A stretch of 64,000 nt of DNA from Oscillospiraceae bacterium (GCA_902362965.1 CABIYQ010000001.1:124001-188000), one strand, 5' to 3'; counted from the stretch's first letter, positions 1-9,038 are shown. Made by a program: numbers and translations. Notes: generated by a model from the sequence alone, not told the origin.

Positions 1-1179
1 ACATTCTTTTTTTCAATTATATGTATTGTTCTAGTGAATCAATTTTTTATAAAAATGAATATAGCATACTTTAACTCAATATTTTTATTTGTGTATGCCT
101 GCATATTAAATTCATTGATGTTTAAGGAAAAAACAAAAAAGACTTTTATATATAACGCAATATATATAGTTGTTTCAGTGTTTGCTAATGTATCTTCTGT
201 ATTATTATGCTCTGTAATAACCGGAAATGATTTTGCTGCAATTTCTGAAGATATAAAGTGCGTACTAATGTTTAATAACTTTTATTGTATGTTTATGGTA
301 ATAGTATGGGTGATATTTATATCGGTAATTATAAAAGGACATTTGGAAGCGATTAAATTTAGACAGCTACTGTTGATAGGACTGTTTGTGTTGTTTGCAC
401 TATTTGTGGAATACAATTTTACAATAAGAATTGATAATATATCTGATGTTATAACCGACTTGTTTATTTTAATAGGATTTTTAATTGTTAGTATCTATAT
501 AGTGTATGTTACAGGAGAAATTGCCAGAGCGTATAAAGATAAGTATGAATATGAGTTGATGAGGAACCAAAGTCAGCTTCAATTAGAGCATTATATTGAA
601 ATGAATAACAGATATGAAAAATCACGAGTTGTAATGCATGATATTAAGAAGCATTTAGAAGTTCTTAGGTCTTTGAAAAACTTAGATAGTGAACAAGCTA
701 AAGAATATAGCGATGTTATAGAAAAAGAGGTGGATGTATTATTCGAAGGTTTTCAGTGTTCAAATAAAATTCTTAGTGTTATAATGAGTCAAAAAATTTC
801 TGAGGCGGAAAATTTATCAATTAAGGTAGAAACAAAAATAGAGGACATTTTATTTGAATTTGTTAACGATTTGGATTTGACCGCAATATTTGCGAATTTG
901 TGGGACAATGCAATTGAAGCTTGCCAAAAAATAAAAGTCGAAGATAGGTTCATTCGTATTTTAATAGGTCGTGTGAACGATTTTTATGTTATTTATTTTG
1001 AAAATAGTTTTAATGGCTATGTGAAAAAACGTTTTGACAACATTATTTCTACTAAAGAGTCCCATAAGGGGGTTGGGTTGTCAATAATAAAAGCATCAGC
1101 AGAAAAGTATAGCGGAACATTTAATGTACTTAATGATGATACGGTATTTAAAGTAGAGATATTGTTGCCAATAGAATAG
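1..1179 (+). CDS. AgrC-like GHKL sensor histidine kinase, 5' truncated by window edge
   Basis: The frame is open from base 1, so the true start lies outside the window; the GTG at 34 is inside the first visible membrane helix. From that GTG, hydrophobic segments lie near residues 10-30, 38-62, 82-100, 111-125 and 138-160. A short coiled coil follows, then the H-box MHDIKKH (His about 202), the N-box NLWDNAIEA (about 288) and the G-box KGVGLSI (about 346). This is the peptide-pheromone receptor type of kinase (AgrC/ComD, HPK10), which normally phosphorylates a LytTR response regulator. No regulator or signal-peptide gene is seen downstream; they may lie upstream of the window. The family is clear but the signal is unknown. 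Confidence 0.85.
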   Translation, partial: TFFFSIICIVLVNQFFIKMNIAYFNSIFLFVYACILNSLMFKEKTKKTFIYNAIYIVVSVFANVSSVLLCSVITGNDFAAISEDIKCVLMFNNFYCMFMVIVWVIFISVIIKGHLEAIKFRQLLLIGLFVLFALFVEYNFTIRIDNISDVITDLFILIGFLIVSIYIVYVTGEIARAYKDKYEYELMRNQSQLQLEHYIEMNNRYEKSRVVMHDIKKHLEVLRSLKNLDSEQAKEYSDVIEKEVDVLFEGFQCSNKILSVIMSQKISEAENLSIKVETKIEDILFEFVNDLDLTAIFANLWDNAIEACQKIKVEDRFIRILIGRVNDFYVIYFENSFNGYVKKRFDNIISTKESHKGVGLSIIKASAEKYSGTFNVLNDDTVFKVEILLPIE

Positions 1180-1199
1180 TATTAAAAAAGTTAAAATCT

Positions 1200-1260
1200 A
1201 AATAAAGCATCTAAGCTTATGTTGATACACAAATTTGCATAATGTTTAGATGCTTTATTT
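1200..1260. terminator. bidirectional terminator between convergent genes
   Basis: Perfect 15-bp inverted repeat, AAATAAAGCATCTAA (1200-1214) with its complement at 1246-1260. The inner TTATG/CATAA pair (1217-1221 and 1238-1242) extends the stem. Arms are A-rich on one side and T-rich on the other, so it can stop both the kinase transcript and the phn operon. Confidence 0.75.
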
Positions 1261-1267
1261 CGTTGTT

Positions 1268-1750
1268 CTAGAGATTACTGTGATATTGTAGGGGCATATC
1301 AAATCCCAAATTATATAATGAAAACTTGTCTGTATCCGTTGTAAATTTAAAATGAGTAAGCTCCATATCATTTTTTTGGTAAAAGCGGTGTGCAGCTGTT
1401 CTTTTACGATTGCTTGTTACCTCAATAATCTTGCAATTCTGTTTTACAGCATATTTAAAAGCAGCATTAATTAATGACCTCCCTATTCCTTCAGAACGAT
1501 GACTCTCCTCAATGATTAGTTCTATAATTTCCGCTGTTCTGCCGCAATGGTGCAGTTGATTTTCAAGCCTAAGATGCAGAAGCCCCATAACCTTTGAATT
1601 TTTCTCATAAAGGAAAACGCAGTGCTGCCTGCTGTTTAAAATCTCATCATAAATTTGTTTAAATTCACTTTCCGGAAATTCGCATTCTTCAAGTTCGGAG
1701 ATAAGTTTATACACTATATCCATATCTTCCGGTACTGCTTTTCTTATCAT
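1268..1750 (-). CDS. phnO: GNAT acetyltransferase, PhnO-type aminoalkylphosphonate N-acetyltransferase
   Basis: 160 aa, close to the 144 aa of E. coli PhnO. Remembered PhnO sequence features are visible in the same order: an N-terminal LISELEECEF block, LHLRLENQLHHCGR, EIIELIIEESHRSEGIG (the acetyl-CoA binding loop), and RTAAHRFYQKN followed by HFKFTTD at the C-terminus. PhnO acetylates aminomethyl- and aminoethylphosphonates with acetyl-CoA so that the C-P lyase can process or detoxify them. It is the last gene of the phn operon, 15 nt after the PHP gene, with an AAGGAAGG ribosome binding site. The assignment rests on both sequence and context. Confidence 0.85.
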   Translation of the reverse strand: MIRKAVPEDMDIVYKLISELEECEFPESEFKQIYDEILNSRQHCVFLYEKNSKVMGLLHLRLENQLHHCGRTAEIIELIIEESHRSEGIGRSLINAAFKYAVKQNCKIIEVTSNRKRTAAHRFYQKNDMELTHFKFTTDTDKFSLYNLGFDMPLQYHSNL

Positions 1751-1765
1751 GGATAATACCTTCCT

Positions 1766-2569
1766 TTAGTCAAAGATTTTTTCTATACCGCTCTGCTCGG
1801 CAATAAAATCGCCTAAGTCAACATCTGCCGGTTCAAATTCACCATGAAAATCACTTCCGCCAGTCAGGAACAGAGAATACTTTTCAGCGTATTCTCTGAT
1901 GGTTTCCCTGTCCTTGGGCGAATGAGAATGGTGATTAAGCTCTAGACCGTCCAGACCGTTTTTAACAAGCTCCGGTATAAGGCTGAAATTCTGCTGCTGA
2001 CCACTGTGTGCCAGAACAGCAAGCCCTCCCGAATTCTTTATGGCTTTCAGAGCCTCTAGAGGGGATATATATCTGATATCAAAGGCGCAGATACCGCCGT
2101 TTTTAAAAGTACTGTAATAGAAATTTCCGAACATTTCAGCTGCTTTTTTACGTCTGACAAGATTCTCCATGATATGCTGCTTGTATATGTATTTGCCGTC
2201 GGCTTTTCTCAGATCGTTTATATCAATTTCATAGCCGTGCTGATTGAGAATACCTATCTGTTTAAGAGAATTTTCATGACGTGCTTCCAGTGTGGGACGC
2301 ACAGTCTTTTCAATCAAATCAATATTTCTGATGTTATACCCCAGAATATGTACACGAAAATTTTTCTCATAATCAAAGGCGGAAATTTCTATTCCGGCAG
2401 TCACCCTTATTCCGGAATGTTCCGGCAACTGCTTTGAGTGGGAAAGCGTGTCATGGTCGGTGATCACTATTGCATCCAGACTGTTTTCCTTGGCACGGCT
2501 GATAAGTTCAGGTATTGTAAAGCTGCCGTCAGATACTGTGGAGTGTATGTGCATATCAGCTTTTATCAT
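1766..2569 (-). CDS. phnPP: PHP-domain phosphoesterase, cyclic phosphate dihydrolase of the C-P lyase pathway
   Basis: 267 aa with the PHP-family metal motifs: HIHSTVSDGS at the N-terminus, ITDHDT, LAHSG and GGSDFHG near the C-terminus. The start overlaps the end of phnL by 4 nt, so it is translationally coupled to the phn operon. A characterised PHP enzyme with this context (PhnPP, known from Eggerthella and Clostridioides) converts 5-phosphoribosyl 1,2-cyclic phosphate, the product of PhnJ, to ribose 5-phosphate and phosphate. This replaces PhnP and makes PhnN unnecessary; neither is present here. Function is inferred from domain and position. Confidence 0.82.
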   Translation of the reverse strand: MIKADMHIHSTVSDGSFTIPELISRAKENSLDAIVITDHDTLSHSKQLPEHSGIRVTAGIEISAFDYEKNFRVHILGYNIRNIDLIEKTVRPTLEARHENSLKQIGILNQHGYEIDINDLRKADGKYIYKQHIMENLVRRKKAAEMFGNFYYSTFKNGGICAFDIRYISPLEALKAIKNSGGLAVLAHSGQQQNFSLIPELVKNGLDGLELNHHSHSPKDRETIREYAEKYSLFLTGGSDFHGEFEPADVDLGDFIAEQSGIEKIFD

Positions 2570-3258
2570 TCAAAAGTTCCCTCCGAAATATTAAATACAT
2601 TGTCGCAGATCCCGTCCATGAATTTCAGATCGTGAAATATACCAATCATACTTGTGTTTTCATTTTTCAGACTTAAAATCATATCACGTACCAACAACTT
2701 TGACTGGTCGTCAAGAGAAGCGGTAGGCTCGTCCAGCAGCATAAGGCGGGGACGCTTTACCATGGTATGGGCAAGGTTAAGTCTGAGCCGTTCTCCGCCG
2801 GAAAATGTGTTGGGGTAAATGTCCCACAGGTTTTCGGGCAGGCGGAAATAATCAAGCATTTTCTCAGCCTTTTCCTTTGCCTCATGAGCGCTGTGACCCG
2901 TTTCCGTCAGCGCATTCATAACGTGTTCTTTTGCAGTAGTTCTTGGCATAACATTCAAAAACTGCGAAACATATCCGATCTCATGATTACGCAGATACAG
3001 TATTTCACGTTCTGTCGCAGTAGTCAGATTTATCTCTCCGAACGCTTTACTGTTGTAGATTATTTCACCATCGGTAGGGATATATGTACGGTGAATACAT
3101 TTTAATATGGTAGATTTTCCTGCTCCGGAGCGACCCACTATACCAAGGAATTTTCCCTCTTCAAGAGTAAAGCTTATGTTCCGGCAGGAATGGATTTTAC
3201 GGTTTGCATTATGCAGAAAAAAGTTTTTGGTAAGACCGTTTAATTTCAGAATGTTCAT
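2566..3258 (-). CDS. phnL: PhnL, ATP-binding subunit of the C-P lyase complex
   Basis: 230 aa ABC-type ATPase with Walker A GRSGAGKST, signature FSGGERLRLNLA and Walker B LMLLDEPTASLD. PhnL joins PhnGHIJKM in forming the 5-triphosphoribosyl phosphonate intermediate; it is not a transporter ATPase. It overlaps phnM by 4 nt upstream and the PHP gene by 4 nt downstream. It is distinguished from phnK and phnC in the same operon by position between phnM and the PHP gene and by the LNLA signature region. Confidence 0.9.
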   Translation of the reverse strand: MNILKLNGLTKNFFLHNANRKIHSCRNISFTLEEGKFLGIVGRSGAGKSTILKCIHRTYIPTDGEIIYNSKAFGEINLTTATEREILYLRNHEIGYVSQFLNVMPRTTAKEHVMNALTETGHSAHEAKEKAEKMLDYFRLPENLWDIYPNTFSGGERLRLNLAHTMVKRPRLMLLDEPTASLDDQSKLLVRDMILSLKNENTSMIGIFHDLKFMDGICDNVFNISEGTFE

Positions 3259-4433
3259 ACCGTCTGCCTCCTGTATTTAATTTTTGACACAAGCTTTCCA
3301 TCTGCAATAACATGGGTAATAGCCGGATAATCGTCCACAATATCAGCAATTACAATATCAGCTTTTTTGCCCTTTTCAATAGAGCCGTAATTCTTGTCTA
3401 TCCTCATTGCCTTTGCCGGATTCAGAGTTACTTTTTTTACCATTTCCGGCAGTGACTGACCGTATTTATCACGCATTATAAACAGACTCTGCAAAATCGC
3501 CTGAGGAAAATAATCGGAGCAGAGGATGTCCGCACACCCATGGACAATTGCGTTAGCCGCCGACATATTACCAGAATGAGAGCCGCCCAGCAGAATATTT
3601 GGAGCACCTGCAACTGTATAAAAATTCATGTCATGGGCAGCTTTTGCAGTATCTTCCGTAATAGGAAATTCACTTATGTCAACTCCCAGACGCTGGTTTA
3701 TCTTCAGCTTTTCCACAGTATCATCATCATGGGATGCAACAGTAATGTTTCTTTCATGCGCCATATCAGCAAGCTCTTTTAACTGTTCAAATGAAAGCAT
3801 ACCCTTTTCCTTGTGATGCTCCAGAACTTCTTCAAAGGTCATAGCCTCATTTTCCATGCCATGATATTTGTCTACGGTATCACGGTAAACCTCAAGGCTG
3901 CGGTACTGCCCTTGACCCGGAGTGTGATCCATAAAGGAAATTTCGTGTACCAGTCCACGTTCCATCATTTCCTTTGCAATGTCATACGCTTCAATGTTGT
4001 CAATTTCAATTCTGAGGTGGAAACGGTGATGTATCAAATGACGGCGCTTGTGTATATTCGCTATCAGTTCCGCCATTTCCAGTACGTTTTCCTTTGTACG
4101 AAGGGGACTTTTACCGAGAAGTTCATCTTTATACAGTGAAAAGGAATGATATATGGTAGTGATACCAAGCTGGAGAAGTTCCTTTTCACATTCCTTTAAT
4201 GCAAGTTCAAAGGGGAAACGTGCTGTGGGGCGTGGATAAATAAACTGTTCTATCTTATCAGAGTGAACGTCTATAAATCCGGGCATGACGTATCCACCGT
4301 GAGCATTGATGGTCTTTTTTGCCTTGATATCTGAATTGCAGATATTAATGATACGATCCTTGTGGATCAAAAGCGTTTTGTTCTCTATAATTTCATTGGG
4401 CGTAACAATTCGTCCGTTTTTTATTGCAATCAT
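3255..4433 (-). CDS. phnM: PhnM, alpha-D-ribose 1-methylphosphonate 5-triphosphate diphosphatase
   Basis: 392 aa amidohydrolase-fold protein. Visible motifs are GFIDVHSDKIE (metal-binding HxD), FMDHTPGQGQ, ASHDDDT, GAPNILLGGSHSGN and CSDYFPQAIL, all typical of PhnM. It removes pyrophosphate from the ribosylated phosphonate triphosphate to give the substrate for PhnJ. The gene lies 12 nt after phnK and overlaps phnL by 4 nt. Length matches the family (about 380 aa). Confidence 0.95.
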   Translation of the reverse strand: MIAIKNGRIVTPNEIIENKTLLIHKDRIINICNSDIKAKKTINAHGGYVMPGFIDVHSDKIEQFIYPRPTARFPFELALKECEKELLQLGITTIYHSFSLYKDELLGKSPLRTKENVLEMAELIANIHKRRHLIHHRFHLRIEIDNIEAYDIAKEMMERGLVHEISFMDHTPGQGQYRSLEVYRDTVDKYHGMENEAMTFEEVLEHHKEKGMLSFEQLKELADMAHERNITVASHDDDTVEKLKINQRLGVDISEFPITEDTAKAAHDMNFYTVAGAPNILLGGSHSGNMSAANAIVHGCADILCSDYFPQAILQSLFIMRDKYGQSLPEMVKKVTLNPAKAMRIDKNYGSIEKGKKADIVIADIVDDYPAITHVIADGKLVSKIKYRRQTV

Positions 4434-4445
4434 ATCTTCCTCCTG

Positions 4446-5279
4446 TTACAGCAGTGAGTGTACAAGCTGCTGTGTATATGCATGCTGAGGGTCTTCTAAT
4501 ATCTGGTCTGTCAGACCGCTTTCAATAATTCTGCCGTCCAGCATGACAACCGTTCTGTCCGCAAGCATTCTTATTACCGCAAGGTCGTGAGAAACAAGCA
4601 GGATAGAAATTCCGTACTGCGCTCTTATACGGCGTATCAGGTCAAGTACTCTTGCCTGTACCGAAAGATCAAGTCCTGTTGTGACCTCATCAAGGAGCAG
4701 TATTGAGGGATTGTTTGCAAGTGCTTTTGAGATCTGTACCCTTTGCTGCATTCCTCCTGAAAAATTTTTCGGCGCTTCACCCATTCTTGATGTAAGTATT
4801 TCAACAGATGTCAGCAGTTCCTTTGCACGTTCTGTCATAAAGCCTGCTTCACGGTTTCCTGCTGCGATCAGTTTTTCCGCAATATTTGAGGCTGCGGAAT
4901 AATCCATTCTCAGACCACGAACGGGATTCTGATAAACCATACCCATTACGCAGTTTTTTATATTTCGCTTTTCTGCGGCACTGGCGTTCCATATGCTTTC
5001 TTTACCATTATGATAACCGCTGAGAAATGCGCTGCCGGAAGTCGGTTCAAGATCAAAGTAAAGGCTTTGCATAAGCGTAGATTTTCCTGAGCCGCTTTCG
5101 CCGACTATTCCCAGAACTTCTCCAGGGTAAACATCAATTGAAACATTGTTTGCCGCCCATACTGTTCCGCATACTGTACAGCGGTTTTTTTCAAGGCTTT
5201 CCTTACAGTGAGGACAGCCTTCACCATAGCGTACTGTAAGATTCTCCACCTGCAAAACAGGCTTTTCATTCAGCTGCAT
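4446..5279 (-). CDS. phnK: PhnK, C-P lyase ATPase with a four-cysteine insert
   Basis: 277 aa ABC-type ATPase: Walker A GESGSGKST, signature FSGGMQQRVQ, Walker B LLLDEVTTGLD. PhnK binds the PhnJ face of the core complex. Between the first beta strand and the Walker A region there is an insert with two CxxC pairs (CPHC and CTVC, about residues 19-37), which looks like a small zinc ribbon and is absent from E. coli PhnK as I recall it. The gene overlaps phnJ by 14 nt. Confidence 0.92.
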   Translation of the reverse strand: MQLNEKPVLQVENLTVRYGEGCPHCKESLEKNRCTVCGTVWAANNVSIDVYPGEVLGIVGESGSGKSTLMQSLYFDLEPTSGSAFLSGYHNGKESIWNASAAEKRNIKNCVMGMVYQNPVRGLRMDYSAASNIAEKLIAAGNREAGFMTERAKELLTSVEILTSRMGEAPKNFSGGMQQRVQISKALANNPSILLLDEVTTGLDLSVQARVLDLIRRIRAQYGISILLVSHDLAVIRMLADRTVVMLDGRIIESGLTDQILEDPQHAYTQQLVHSLL

Positions 5280-6114
5280 TCAGACGCACCTCCCTGCAAT
5301 ATGATGTATCGGAGCACTGATAAAATTTTTCTCCCGTTTCTGAATCAAAGAGTTCATCAAGATAAGTATTTGTACTTCCGCAAAGTCTGCATTTTTTCCC
5401 CTTAAAACTTTCACGTTCAAAGGGAAAATCATCAAAAGCAAGCGATATAACATTGGTATACGGAGGAATTGCATAGATTTTCTTTTCACGCCCTGCGCCG
5501 AAAAGATAAAGACATTTTGACATATGCAGCTTCGGATTGTCAAATTTCGGGATAGGACTTGGGTTCATGATATATCTGTTCTCGACCGTACATGGATATT
5601 CTGTTGGAATTGTTACTTTGCCGTATCGAATAATGCTTTCATAAAGCTGTAACCAAATCGGTGCATAGTCCTTTTCAGCGTGCATTTTCTTGGTTACTTC
5701 CTCTCTCGGTTCAACTATTCTTAGCGGTTCAGGGATAGGTACCTGAAAAATCAGTATCTGATCGTTTTCAAGAGGAATTTCCGGTATTCTGTGACGGCTT
5801 TGTATAAGCGTTGCCTTGTGTGTGTCTGAAGTGACTTGTGCATTTGTAGTAAGCCTTACAAATTTTTTTATATTGACTGCATTGACGCTTTCATCACTGC
5901 CCTGGTCGATGACTTTAAGCGTGTCATCAGAACCGATAAGGGAAAGAGTAAGCTGAATGCCGCCTGTTCCCCAGCCTCTGCCTATGGGCAGTTCCCTTGA
6001 ACCAAAAGGTACCTGATAGCCTGGAATTGCAACGGCTTTAAGAATACATCTGCGTATCTCACGCTTTGAACCCTCGTCTAAAAATGCGTAGTTATAATTT
6101 TCAGCGTTCTTCAT
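5266..6114 (-). CDS. phnJ: PhnJ, radical SAM carbon-phosphorus lyase
   Basis: 282 aa, essentially the length of E. coli PhnJ (281). The C-terminal cysteine set is intact: KCRLCGS, then FYQCSDTSYC. The spacing is C-x2-C-x21-C-x5-C, the same as in E. coli, where three cysteines hold the 4Fe-4S cluster and the last forms the thiyl radical. PhnJ cleaves the C-P bond of ribose 1-methylphosphonate 5-phosphate, releasing the alkane (methane from methylphosphonate) and the cyclic ribose phosphate. The gene overlaps phnI and phnK by 14 nt each. Activity should be anaerobic and SAM dependent. Confidence 0.96.
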   Translation of the reverse strand: MKNAENYNYAFLDEGSKREIRRCILKAVAIPGYQVPFGSRELPIGRGWGTGGIQLTLSLIGSDDTLKVIDQGSDESVNAVNIKKFVRLTTNAQVTSDTHKATLIQSRHRIPEIPLENDQILIFQVPIPEPLRIVEPREEVTKKMHAEKDYAPIWLQLYESIIRYGKVTIPTEYPCTVENRYIMNPSPIPKFDNPKLHMSKCLYLFGAGREKKIYAIPPYTNVISLAFDDFPFERESFKGKKCRLCGSTNTYLDELFDSETGEKFYQCSDTSYCREVRLNAAE

Positions 6115-7174
6115 TTTCCTGTTTCCTCCGTGTTTTTCTTACTGCGTCAAGCTTTGACTGGAATGTGACATAATGAGGAAGTTTGAGATGTGAAATAAAA
6201 CCGTTCATTTCAAGACAGTCTCCGTGTGTAAGTACAAATTCCTCGTCTTGTGCCGCATAATCTCCGCCTCGTTCGATTTCACGGTCGATAACAGCCATTG
6301 CAATTGCTTTGTTTTCATTTCTGCCGAATACTGCTCCGTAGCCGCTTGCAAGCTTTAACTGATCTTTATCGCTGGACTGTGCAAACGCTTCGACCTCAGT
6401 AATCAAAATTTCCCCCAGATAAATCGTATCATTATCCGAATCGGGATAGGGGATTTCAAGTTCAATGTAACCGCTGCGCAGCTCTCCCACAGTAGGATGA
6501 ACCTGTCCGAATCCTCTGAGTACGGAATAGGCAAGACCGGAAATAAATCCTGTATCTGCTCTTGTCATTGTTTGCAAGCGTGCGCTTCTCGGTGCCGGAA
6601 ATTCCAGCAGCTTTTCAGTAACGTCATAAGGTTCAGTGTTGTTCTCAGGGAAACGATCAATGAGCCCCTCGTCCTTTAGCATATCGGAAACCCGTCCGCA
6701 GGACTGTACTTTTTCCGGCGTCTGTTCTGCAAGGATTTTTTGAAACTTTTTATGCAGCTCTGCGGCATTTTCATTCTCAAGCTCAAAGTGGATAAGACGA
6801 TGAGTGTAATCATAGGACGCACCAAGCATTTGTCCGCCGGGAATGTCCTTGAATGCAGCTGAGATCCTGCGGACAATGCGCATTTTCCCGGTATCTGCAA
6901 CATTTGTGTAATGACTTCTTTTAAGGGTAGAACGATAGGCTCTCAGCAGAAAGACTGCCTCCTCGGGCGAACCCTCACACTGCTTTAAAGCCAGCGCTGC
7001 ATACTCCTTTGCATAAAGTCCCGATTCACTCATAACCTTGTCAATCAGAAGTCCGAATTTATGTACAAGTGCGTCAATCTCTAAATCCTTGCCTGTACCG
7101 CTTCTGTAATAATCCAGCAGACGTATACTTGCCTCGATCGCCTCTTCACCGCCTGATACTGCAACATATGCCAT
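6101..7174 (-). CDS. phnI: PhnI, nucleosidase-like C-P lyase core subunit
   Basis: 357 aa, matching the PhnI family length. The N-terminus MAYVAVSGGEEAIEAS and the segment VHPTVGELRSGYIELEIPYP are typical of PhnI. With PhnG, H and L it transfers ribose triphosphate from ATP to the phosphonate, displacing adenine. The start overlaps phnH by 29 nt, so translation is probably coupled. Confidence 0.95.
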   Translation of the reverse strand: MAYVAVSGGEEAIEASIRLLDYYRSGTGKDLEIDALVHKFGLLIDKVMSESGLYAKEYAALALKQCEGSPEEAVFLLRAYRSTLKRSHYTNVADTGKMRIVRRISAAFKDIPGGQMLGASYDYTHRLIHFELENENAAELHKKFQKILAEQTPEKVQSCGRVSDMLKDEGLIDRFPENNTEPYDVTEKLLEFPAPRSARLQTMTRADTGFISGLAYSVLRGFGQVHPTVGELRSGYIELEIPYPDSDNDTIYLGEILITEVEAFAQSSDKDQLKLASGYGAVFGRNENKAIAMAVIDREIERGGDYAAQDEEFVLTHGDCLEMNGFISHLKLPHYVTFQSKLDAVRKTRRKQENEER

Positions 7175-7748
7175 TGCTTTCTCTCCTTTTCACAAGTCTT
7201 GGAACAGCAGTAATATCGCCGCTGTCCGATATAAAGATCATATCCACGCCCTGAGGATATTCGTAATTTTGAGTATCTCTCAGTTCAAGAGCAGTACAGA
7301 ATACCTCCGAGCAGGAAATCTCTGTTTCGCCGTTTATCCCCGGACCGCAAAGACAAGCATTAATGCATTTTTCGCCGTTGTCACGTATAATAATTGTCGC
7401 AGAGCAGTGAGGGTCGGACAGCGTACCAAACTTGGCCTTTTCAAGAATCTCCGGAAGTATATCGGTGTCCGTAACAAAAATATAATCCGCCGTCCTTGTG
7501 TCGGCTTCAGGGGAAAGGGTTACAAGCATTATGTCTTGTTTTAATTCCTTATTTCCAGCAGCGCTGAAGCTTACTTCGTTGTCAATTAGCGTCATTGCAA
7601 CTGCAAGAAATGATGGGAAGTCTCCGAAAAGCCTGTCCTTTTCTTCTGATACCGAAACAATTCTTCCCGGATTTGACATAGCTTCAAGAAGCTTGCGGAA
7701 TACTCTTTGAGTATCAAATACCTCGTCAAAATTGTGGAGAGTATTCAT
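7146..7748 (-). CDS. phnH: PhnH, C-P lyase core subunit
   Basis: 200 aa (E. coli PhnH about 194). The start region contains FDEVFDTQRVFRKLLEAMSNPG, a recognisable PhnH signature. PhnH is a structural, catalytically silent member of the PhnGHIJ core. It overlaps phnG by 4 nt (ATGA-type) and phnI by 29 nt. Confidence 0.93.
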   Translation of the reverse strand: MNTLHNFDEVFDTQRVFRKLLEAMSNPGRIVSVSEEKDRLFGDFPSFLAVAMTLIDNEVSFSAAGNKELKQDIMLVTLSPEADTRTADYIFVTDTDILPEILEKAKFGTLSDPHCSATIIIRDNGEKCINACLCGPGINGETEISCSEVFCTALELRDTQNYEYPQGVDMIFISDSGDITAVPRLVKRRESNGICCSIRR

Positions 7749-8170
7749 ACCGTCACCTCCGAATCCATAGAGTGAAAATTCACCTTTGTTTTTTGCAGCA
7801 TGGCATTTTCCTTTTCTGTTATTTCATTTTGTTTTGCTTCCCATTCAAGCAGTATTTTTTCATCTTCAAAAATACCCTTGTTGCAGGCTGCATCTATTAC
7901 AGCCATATTCAGTGTTTTTTCAAAATCATCTCCCATAGCGGCTGCTCTGCCCACAGTTCCGTCAATTGAAACTGATGCCTCGGATATTATAACCTCTCCG
8001 ATATAAAACAGACTGTTCTGCACCGGTTCACGCATTTTTATCATTGCAAGAGTCTTTTCCGGCTTTTTTATTACCGTGACCGGATATTTATCCCGTATTT
8101 TCTTTCCAAGCTCTGCTACCTTTTCGCTTTCAGCTTTGGAAAGAATTTTAAATAAACGTTTCTTTTCCAT
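7745..8170 (-). CDS. phnG: PhnG, C-P lyase core subunit
   Basis: 141 aa, slightly shorter than E. coli PhnG (150). The segments VIKKPEKTLAMIKMREPV, FYIGEVIISEASV and GRAAAMGDDFEKTLNMAVIDA fit the family. PhnG pairs with PhnI at the active site of the ribosyl transfer step. It follows the second permease gene after 7 nt and starts the enzymatic half of the operon. Confidence 0.92.
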   Translation of the reverse strand: MEKKRLFKILSKAESEKVAELGKKIRDKYPVTVIKKPEKTLAMIKMREPVQNSLFYIGEVIISEASVSIDGTVGRAAAMGDDFEKTLNMAVIDAACNKGIFEDEKILLEWEAKQNEITEKENAMLQKTKVNFHSMDSEVTV

Positions 8171-8177
8171 TTCAGTT

Positions 8178-9038
8178 TTATTTTACCCTTTCCTTAATTT
8201 TGGTCGAGAACATTTCAAGCATTACCACAGCAATAACAACGATATATGTAAGAATACCCATTTCATGCAGATTAAAATAAAAGCTTCCTGCCATATAAAG
8301 ATTAAATCCAATACCGCCTGCACCGGCAGCAGCGCCTACTGCAATCGCATTAGTAAAGTTAATCTCAAACCTCATAAATGTCCATGCGACCATGCGGCTT
8401 AAGGAGGCAGGTACGATCGCCTGAAAAACTATCTGCCAGAACCCTGCGCCGCTGGCACGAAGCGCCTCGATAGTACCATCGTCGATCTCCTCGATTGATT
8501 CGGCATAAACCTTAGTCAGATAAGCAAAGCTGTGGAATGTAAGACCGATGACTGCTGCCACGCTTCCAAGTCCTGCTGATACTGCAAAAATAAGTACCCA
8601 CAAAACGGTAGGAACTGCACGTATCAATGCAATTACACACTTTACAGCATTTGCCACACCGGACGGTGCAGTATTTTTAGCACAAAGCAGTGAACAGAAA
8701 AAGGCGGCAATTGCACCGAAAATAGTTGAAAGAGTGCCAAGGCAAAACGTCAAGAATAACTGATACATCACATTCTTGAATGTGTCGGTAGAAAGCTTTG
8801 GTTCTAAAAATACAGTTTTAACGTTTCTGAGAGTGGCGGCAATTGCTTCACCCAGCACTATCTCCTTGTAATCAAAGGAAATAAACGCATAAACTGTAAG
8901 TCCCAGGAGTACAGTAATAAGAATTTTTACAGCGCTGTTGCTTTTGCTATGAACTCCAATTTTTATTTTACCGCTGCGTTTTCGCCTTGCATTGCATACT
9001 CCGCTGTATTGGGTCAGAACAGGTGTTGTCTGATCCAT
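8178..9038 (-). CDS. phnE: Phosphonate ABC transporter permease PhnE (second copy)
   Basis: 286 aa integral membrane protein with about six hydrophobic segments. The binding-protein-dependent transport loop EALRASGAGFWQIVFQAIVP is the EAA motif that contacts PhnC. The start (ATG at 9038) overlaps the stop of the other permease by one base (TAATG) and has an AAGGAAGGTGA ribosome binding site. It most likely forms a heterodimer with the preceding PhnE. A charged N-terminal tail of about 40 residues precedes the first helix. Confidence 0.9.
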   Translation of the reverse strand: MDQTTPVLTQYSGVCNARRKRSGKIKIGVHSKSNSAVKILITVLLGLTVYAFISFDYKEIVLGEAIAATLRNVKTVFLEPKLSTDTFKNVMYQLFLTFCLGTLSTIFGAIAAFFCSLLCAKNTAPSGVANAVKCVIALIRAVPTVLWVLIFAVSAGLGSVAAVIGLTFHSFAYLTKVYAESIEEIDDGTIEALRASGAGFWQIVFQAIVPASLSRMVAWTFMRFEINFTNAIAVGAAAGAGGIGFNLYMAGSFYFNLHEMGILTYIVVIAVVMLEMFSTKIKERVK

